DNA from: Treponema sp.
GTDB lineage: Bacteria > Spirochaetota > Spirochaetia > Treponematales > Treponemataceae
DNA length: 64,000 bases
Direction: 5' to 3'
Assembly (NCBI GenBank): GCA_016294105.1
Contig: JAEDCN010000008.1
Span: 1 to 64,000, forward strand
The notes under the pieces were generated by a model. It was given only the letters and a program-made list of their open reading frames with translations, did no database searches and had not been told where the DNA came from. How positions within the stretch are numbered: the first letter of the stretch is position 1; every line of letters begins with the position of its first letter. The position numbers and the translations under genes were made by a program. Shown in pieces: positions 59,110 to 64,000 of this stretch.

Positions 59110-60144
59110 ATGAATGAAGTTCTGTCCCAGGACGAAATTGACCAGCTTCTCACCGCCATTAGTTCCGGTAGCACGGAGTCGGAGGATTTTAAGCCGGTAA
59201 ATGATACCCGCAAGATTAAGATTTACGACTTCAAGCGTCCGGACAAGTTCTCTAAAGAACAAATTAGAACGGTGTCCATTATGCATGAAACCTTCGCCCG
59301 TTTGACTACAACCAGTCTTTCGGCTCAGTTGCGAAGTATTGTTCATGTTCACGTGGCATCAGTTGATCAGCTGACCTACGAAGAATTTATTCGGTCAATT
59401 CCTACTCCAACTACCCTTGCGGTCATCAATATGGATCCATTGAAGGGTAATGCCATTTTGGAAATTGACCCAGCCATTACCTTCTCCATGATTGACCGCC
59501 TCTTTGGTGGAACTGGACAGGGTGCAAAGGTTCAGCGTGATCTTACAGATATTGAGCAGTCCGTTATGGAAGGAATTATCGTTCGTATCTTGGCAAATAT
59601 GCGTGAGGCATGGACTCAGGTTATTGACTTGCGGCCACGAATGGGGCAGATTGAAACAAATCCCCAGTTTGCCCAGATTGTAGCCCCTTCTGAAATGGTT
59701 GTTTTGGTAACTTTGGAAACAAAGATTGGTGAGGAAGAAGGAATGATGAACTTCTGTATTCCCTACATCACCATTGAGCCTATTATTTCCAAGTTGTCCT
59801 CCCAGTTCTGGTTCTCTTCTGTTCGACGAAGCTCCACTACTCAGTACCTTGGTGTATTGAAGGAAAAGTTAGCAGACGTGGACATGGACGTAGTGGCAGA
59901 AATTGGTTCTGTTTCCCTTCCTATTCGAGATGTTTTGTCCTTGCGGGTAGGAGACACAGTCCGATTGTCTAATGTGCGTATCACAGATCCCATTACCTTG
60001 AGCGTGGGTAACAAAAAGAAGTTTTTGTGTCAGCCTGGTGTAATTGGAAAGAAAATGGCTGTTCAGGTTTTGAACAAGCTGGAGCAGGTTGAATCAGAAG
60101 ATTTTGAAGAATTAGCAGTAGAAGGAGACGAGTCATATGAGTGA
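59110..60144 (+). CDS. fliM: Flagellar motor switch protein FliM
   Basis: A 344-residue FliM. The N-terminal EVLSQDEIDQLLTAI peptide binds CheY-P; the middle CheC-like domain includes FIRSIPTPTTLAV and IDRLFGGTGQ; the C-terminal SpoA domain ends near VGNKKKFLCQPGVIGKKMA. It sets rotation sense in the C-ring. Its last eight bases overlap fliY. Confidence 0.97.
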   Translation: MNEVLSQDEIDQLLTAISSGSTESEDFKPVNDTRKIKIYDFKRPDKFSKEQIRTVSIMHETFARLTTTSLSAQLRSIVHVHVASVDQLTYEEFIRSIPTPTTLAVINMDPLKGNAILEIDPAITFSMIDRLFGGTGQGAKVQRDLTDIEQSVMEGIIVRILANMREAWTQVIDLRPRMGQIETNPQFAQIVAPSEMVVLVTLETKIGEEEGMMNFCIPYITIEPIISKLSSQFWFSSVRRSSTTQYLGVLKEKLADVDMDVVAEIGSVSLPIRDVLSLRVGDTVRLSNVRITDPITLSVGNKKKFLCQPGVIGKKMAVQVLNKLEQVESEDFEELAVEGDESYE

Positions 60145-61297
60145 TGGTACCATTTCCCAAGATGAAATTGATGCATTGTTAAGCGGTGTAGATATGGGCG
60201 GGCTTTCCGTTGGAGGAAGTTCGTCAAATGCCTCTGCTGGAAAAATTGAAACTGCTGATTTGGTAAAATTTGCAGTTGACTTGAAGGATAAATTGGCCCA
60301 TAATGTAGGAACCATGACAGGTGTAAGTACTGTCGTGACAGAGCCTACTGTTGAGTCAGCCAATCGTGAAACATTCTTAGCAAAGCTGCCTGAGACTGTT
60401 GTAGCGGTTATGGCAGACTTTTCTGCTGGGCTTTCTGGAGATCACTTATATGTGCTTTCCACTGATTTTGCACAGAAACTGGCAGGTTTGATTAATAAAG
60501 AAGACAATGCTGATTTGGATGAGATGGCTCTCTCTGTGATTGCAGAGGTGGTATCTGGTCATACTGGTGCAGAGATTACAGAACTAACAAAAAATGGACA
60601 CTTCCCTGGCTTAGCTTGTAATCCTGGCGAGGCTGTAAATGGACCAAAAGCTATGGTTCGTTTTCCACAAGGTGAATTTGCTCTGTTCTCTTATCCAGTA
60701 AGCCTAGACGGAACCACTTATACTCTTTGGGAGGCTATTGCTGGTGGTGCTGCTGGTCAGATTTCTAGTGCATTAGGTAAGGGGTCAGCTCCTGCTGCTC
60801 CTGTCCAGTCCATGCCTCAACAGCCTGTTATGAATGCAATGGGTGGTGGTATGAACATGGGGGGAATGCAGGCCGCTCCTATGAATATGAATGGCATGGT
60901 CATGCAACAGACCATGGGTGGGGGAATGAATATGGGCGGTATGGGAAATGGTTATGCTTCTATGCCAATGGGTACAAGTGCTCCCAATGTACAATCTCTA
61001 CAGTTTCCAGGCCTCCAGCTTGGTGTAGGCGGTATAGATCAGGGAAGTAATATCGGTCTGATCATGGACGTGTACATGGAGATGACCGTAGAGTTGGGAC
61101 GTACCAAGAAGCAAATCAAAGAAATCCTTGGAATGGGAGAGGGTACCATCATCGAGTTGGATAAGCTTGCTGGTGAGCCTGTTGACATTCTGGTAAACCA
61201 TAAACCTATTGCCAAGGGAGAGGTTGTAGTAATTGACGAAAACTTCGGTGTTCGTGTAACTGAAATCCTTTCTCCTATTGAGCGTGTTACTGGTTAA
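60137..61297 (+). CDS. fliY: Flagellar motor switch protein FliY (FliN fused to a CheC-like domain)
   Basis: A 386-residue protein. The N-terminus has the FliM-like peptide ISQDEIDALLSGVD; a CheC/FliM-like middle domain follows (about 45-210); the C-terminal SpoA/FliN domain begins near MTVELGRTKKQIKEIL. The linker (about 215-290) is strikingly rich in Met and Gly (NMGGM repeats) with Pro and Gln. FliY may dephosphorylate CheY-P as well as form the switch. It starts inside the end of fliM. Confidence 0.92.
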   Translation: MSDGTISQDEIDALLSGVDMGGLSVGGSSSNASAGKIETADLVKFAVDLKDKLAHNVGTMTGVSTVVTEPTVESANRETFLAKLPETVVAVMADFSAGLSGDHLYVLSTDFAQKLAGLINKEDNADLDEMALSVIAEVVSGHTGAEITELTKNGHFPGLACNPGEAVNGPKAMVRFPQGEFALFSYPVSLDGTTYTLWEAIAGGAAGQISSALGKGSAPAAPVQSMPQQPVMNAMGGGMNMGGMQAAPMNMNGMVMQQTMGGGMNMGGMGNGYASMPMGTSAPNVQSLQFPGLQLGVGGIDQGSNIGLIMDVYMEMTVELGRTKKQIKEILGMGEGTIIELDKLAGEPVDILVNHKPIAKGEVVVIDENFGVRVTEILSPIERVTG

Positions 61298-61303
61298 CAA
61301 TTT

Positions 61304-61978
61304 ATGGGCTTGAATTACAAAGGAAAAGTCCTGAAAATATTATTTTCTCTTTGCAGTTACCTTCTGATTACAGGCTTTGCTTGGAGTCAGGAGGTTGTTG
61401 CGTCTGAAACTCAGGTAACAGCTCGTGCTGCCGAAGCAGAAATCTTGCTTGCTCAGGATGCTCCAGAAAATGGAGCTACAACTATTGCGGAAGGATCATC
61501 CTATGGAGTGTGGTTTTTTGTTCGCACGATTTTAGTGTTGCTCCTGGTACTTGCATTGATATGGGGCTTCTTTATGTTCTTAAAGAAGATTTCTGGTACC
61601 ACTACCAGCTCCGATCCCTATCTGAAGAAAGTTGCTTCTTTAACCCTGTCTCCAGGCAAATTTGTTCATGTAATCACCTTGAATTCACGGGCCTATCTTG
61701 TGGGGGTGGCGGACAATTCTGTTAATCTCATTGCGGAGATTGATGACAAGGAATTGGTAGATGCCATGAACTTGAATGCCCCCCAAGGAGCTGATGACAA
61801 AAGACCTATGGATTTCAGTTCGATTCTTGGGAAGTTTGTAAATACCAACGGACAAAAATATACTTCTGCCACCAGGAAAGGGACCTTTTCCACCAGTAGT
61901 GCGGTGGAGCTTTTGCAGAACCAGCGTTCTCGATTAAGTGCAACGGATACCACGGAGGATGATAATGTCACTCCGTAA
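61304..61978 (+). CDS. fliO: Flagellar biosynthesis protein FliO (FliZ in T. pallidum)
   Basis: A 224-residue FliO-family protein: a signal-like N-terminus (LLITGFAWSQ), an extracytoplasmic stretch, a membrane helix (WFFVRTILVLLLVLALIWGF) and a cytoplasmic domain (LSPGKFVHVITLNSRAYLVG). It helps FliP assemble in the export gate. It lies six bases after fliY and overlaps fliP by 14 bases. Confidence 0.82.
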   Translation: MGLNYKGKVLKILFSLCSYLLITGFAWSQEVVASETQVTARAAEAEILLAQDAPENGATTIAEGSSYGVWFFVRTILVLLLVLALIWGFFMFLKKISGTTTSSDPYLKKVASLTLSPGKFVHVITLNSRAYLVGVADNSVNLIAEIDDKELVDAMNLNAPQGADDKRPMDFSSILGKFVNTNGQKYTSATRKGTFSTSSAVELLQNQRSRLSATDTTEDDNVTP

Positions 61979-62822
61979 GTTTACTACAAAAACCTTCCCG
62001 AAAATTTTTATCTGCGCCATTATTGCGGTGGCCTGTTGTTTCCCAGCCTTTTCTCAGACCTTTCCACAGGGGGCTGCAGCCGGACGTACCGAAATGACAG
62101 GTTCTGTTACAGGCGTAGATATTCCCAATATCAACGTTGATATTAGGAATCCAGAAACTGGTGAAGAGGTGGCTTTTTCCGTTCAGCTCTTGCTGACCCT
62201 TACGATCTTGACCCTTGCTCCCAGTATCTTGATTCTGGTGACCTGTTTCCTGCGATTTTCCATTGTGCTGGATTTTATCAAGCGAGCCTTGTCCCTGCAG
62301 CAGGTTCCACCGACGGCGGTGTTGAACGGAATCGCTTTTTTTATGACCTTGTTCATAATGTGGCCTACCTTTACACAGATTTATACCAATGCTTATCGTC
62401 CCATGGCCGACGGTGAAATTGGCATAGAACAAGCCTTTGCAGAGGCAGAGGCTCCCTTGCGTATGTTTATGTACAAGCAGATGGCCTCCAATTCCCGACA
62501 GCAAAATGCAGCTACCAGTTATATCACCATGTTCATGTCCATTGGTGGGTTGGAAAAGCCCCAAACCCTGGCAGATGTGCCCACCTATGTGCTGGTGCCA
62601 GCCTATATTTTAAATGAGCTAACCATAGCATTCCAAATCGGTATATTGCTGTATATCCCCTTTATCGTCATCGATATGGTGGTGGCAAGTATCCTCATGT
62701 CTATGGGTATGATTATGTTGCCTCCAGTACAGATTTCTATGCCCTTTAAACTCATGCTTTTTGTTCTCGTAGACGGATGGGGATTGCTCACTCAACAGTT
62801 GTTTAATTCCATTGTCCGTTAG
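61965..62822 (+). CDS. fliP: Flagellar export-gate protein FliP
   Basis: A 285-residue FliP with a cleavable-type N-terminal signal (IAVACCFPAFSQ), then ILTLAPSILILVTCFLRFSIVLDF and C-terminal IDMVVASILMSMGMIMLPP, hallmarks of the family. It forms the pentameric core of the flagellar export gate. ATG 61965 is chosen because GGAGG lies seven bases upstream. The gene normally next, fliQ, is not here. Confidence 0.96.
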   Translation: MSLRKFTTKTFPKIFICAIIAVACCFPAFSQTFPQGAAAGRTEMTGSVTGVDIPNINVDIRNPETGEEVAFSVQLLLTLTILTLAPSILILVTCFLRFSIVLDFIKRALSLQQVPPTAVLNGIAFFMTLFIMWPTFTQIYTNAYRPMADGEIGIEQAFAEAEAPLRMFMYKQMASNSRQQNAATSYITMFMSIGGLEKPQTLADVPTYVLVPAYILNELTIAFQIGILLYIPFIVIDMVVASILMSMGMIMLPPVQISMPFKLMLFVLVDGWGLLTQQLFNSIVR

Positions 62823-62834
62823 TAAGGATTTTTC

Positions 62835-64000
62835 ATGTTGACAAAAAATCTCGCCCTCAAAATCTTTGAAGGATTTTCCATCGAGCGTTGGAACGACCTT
62901 GTTCGTCCCCACGAAATGATTGAAATGGACAAGTGTGCCGAAAAGATGATGGTTGCCTATATCATCGGAAAGTACGAGGAGGCCCAGGGAAAGAGTATTG
63001 ACTGGGATTGGATGATTCATGCTTCCTTTTTTGAGTTACTGAGAAAGATTGCACTGTGTGATATAAAGTCTCCGGTACAGCGGATGATTCGCCGTGATTA
63101 TCCAGAGGAATATAAAAAGCTGAACCAGTGGGTGGTGGAACAGTATCGTGATTTTTTGCCTGATGCAAAATTCCAGGAACGGTTTGTAGACTATTGCTGT
63201 GGGCCTGCTCCTGAACCAGATACTTTTACTGGTCATACTGCCAAGGTATTGCGGGCTGCTCATAAGTTTTCTACCTTGCGAGAATTCCAGATGATTTCTG
63301 TGGTAAACGAAAAGTTTCGTCTTGACCCCATTGAAGAAGACTTGAATCAAGATATAGAAAGCTTTCTTGATTTGCGGGCCTTTCAGCTTTTGCTTACAAA
63401 GCAGCGTCCCTACCGATTTTTGATGGTGCTGGAGCAGCTGCGTTTTCAGACCCGCTGGAATCAAACGCCCCGTGTTCCCCGAACTAGTGTTTTGGGCCAT
63501 TCTTTCTTTGTGGCCATTCTTACCCTGCTGCTGGAATATTCCACTGGTGTGTCCTTTTGTGAAAAGCGGCGGTACAATAACTTTTTCTGCGGTCTGTTTC
63601 ACGACCTGCCAGAAGCGGTCACACGGGACATTATTTCGCCAGTAAAGCAGGCTACAGATGGGTTGCCCCAGATTGTAAAGCGTATTGAAAATGAGATTGT
63701 GGGCAAGGAGCTTTTCCCCTTGATGGACGATTGCTATCTGCAGGAGCTGCTGTATTTTACTAGCAATGAGTTTGCCAATCGGATTCGTGTGCCCCAAGCC
63801 GACACCCTGTTTACTGGAGAAATGCCTCAGGAGGTGGCATGTTTACCTGCTGGCCAGCAGCTGGAGGTGAGCTTTGAGGACTTAAACAATCGTTATAATA
63901 TTGCTGAGTTTTCTCCAGTGGATGGACGGATTGTAAAGGTGGCAGATCACATTGCAGCCTTTTTAGAGGCAGACAGCTCCATTCGCTATGGTATTACTTC
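62835..64000 (+). CDS. HD-domain hydrolase (YfbR-like), truncated by window end
   Basis: An open frame from ATG 62835 to the window end, at least 388 codons. A large HD domain is visible: LGHSFFVAILTLLLEY and CGLFHDLPEAVTRD give the metal-binding H...HD, with VADHIAAFLEAD further on. The family includes 5'-nucleotidases such as YfbR and related phosphohydrolases. It begins 12 bases after fliP and may be co-transcribed with it. The C-terminus is unseen. Confidence 0.78.
   Translation, partial: MLTKNLALKIFEGFSIERWNDLVRPHEMIEMDKCAEKMMVAYIIGKYEEAQGKSIDWDWMIHASFFELLRKIALCDIKSPVQRMIRRDYPEEYKKLNQWVVEQYRDFLPDAKFQERFVDYCCGPAPEPDTFTGHTAKVLRAAHKFSTLREFQMISVVNEKFRLDPIEEDLNQDIESFLDLRAFQLLLTKQRPYRFLMVLEQLRFQTRWNQTPRVPRTSVLGHSFFVAILTLLLEYSTGVSFCEKRRYNNFFCGLFHDLPEAVTRDIISPVKQATDGLPQIVKRIENEIVGKELFPLMDDCYLQELLYFTSNEFANRIRVPQADTLFTGEMPQEVACLPAGQQLEVSFEDLNNRYNIAEFSPVDGRIVKVADHIAAFLEADSSIRYGIT

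Noticed and set aside
63036..63797. A 253-residue minus-strand frame at the window end
   Set aside because: It is opposite the HD-domain frame, which has clear HD motifs and a start just after fliP.

Overview
The window looks like the chromosome of a sugar-fermenting treponeme or close spirochaete relative. The main evidence is a spirochaete-type flagellar operon (fliK-flgD-flgE-flbD-motA-motB-fliL-fliM-fliY-fliO-fliP), tandem FlaA filament-sheath genes beside a class II fructose-bisphosphate aldolase, an uvrA-lptD pair, and an FlgE with Lys165 and Cys178, the residues that cross-link the hook in Treponema. From memory, aldolase-FlaA and uvrA-lptD adjacency also occurs in T. pallidum. TTG and GTG starts are used beside ATG, and several genes appear to be transcribed directly from or next to their start codon.

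Region 1 (1-20300) is a carbohydrate locus of two divergent operons meeting at about 12.9-13.07 kb. Rightward it encodes an L-fucose mutarotase, a sugar ABC transporter (binding protein, double ATPase, permease), a LacI repressor and L-fucose isomerase. Leftward it encodes a DeoR repressor, E2 and E3 of a 2-oxo-acid/acetoin-type dehydrogenase, a fused E1 alpha-beta, a PHP-domain hydrolase, an SDR oxidoreductase, an FGGY kinase and a sorbitol/sorbose-phosphate-type zinc dehydrogenase. A lipoate ligase converges on its end. No fuculose-1-phosphate aldolase is present, so the locus may encode an unconventional deoxy-sugar route ending in TPP/lipoyl-dependent cleavage. This is the best candidate for an undescribed system in the window.

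Region 2 (20.3-31.2 kb) is mostly housekeeping: a YaiI-family protein, zapA, a coiled-coil gene and rplT-rpmI-infC leftward; a membrane protein; an IS3-family element inserted in the loop of a terminator; fba; two flaA genes; a NagD-like phosphatase; hisS; coaX; and tRNA-Gly.

Region 3 (31.3-42.9 kb) holds a secreted repeat protein, a glycosyltransferase-acyltransferase pair, a purine permease, a redox cluster (ferredoxin, NapH-like membrane iron-sulfur protein, ferredoxin-thioredoxin reductase catalytic chain, thioredoxin, Crp/Fnr regulator), dCMP deaminase, thrC, tRNA-Val and uvrA.

Region 4 (42.9-53 kb) is envelope-related: lptD, a small Cys-rich membrane protein, a lipoprotein resembling GH98 glycosidases with an in-frame run of 11 C (likely phase-variable), a beta-barrel protein, a ParB-domain protein with a basic amphipathic tail, and a class A penicillin-binding protein. 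Region 5 (53.1-62.8 kb) is the flagellar operon, with an internal terminator and re-start between flgE and flbD. An HD-domain gene follows fliP, where fliQ would be expected, and runs off the window.
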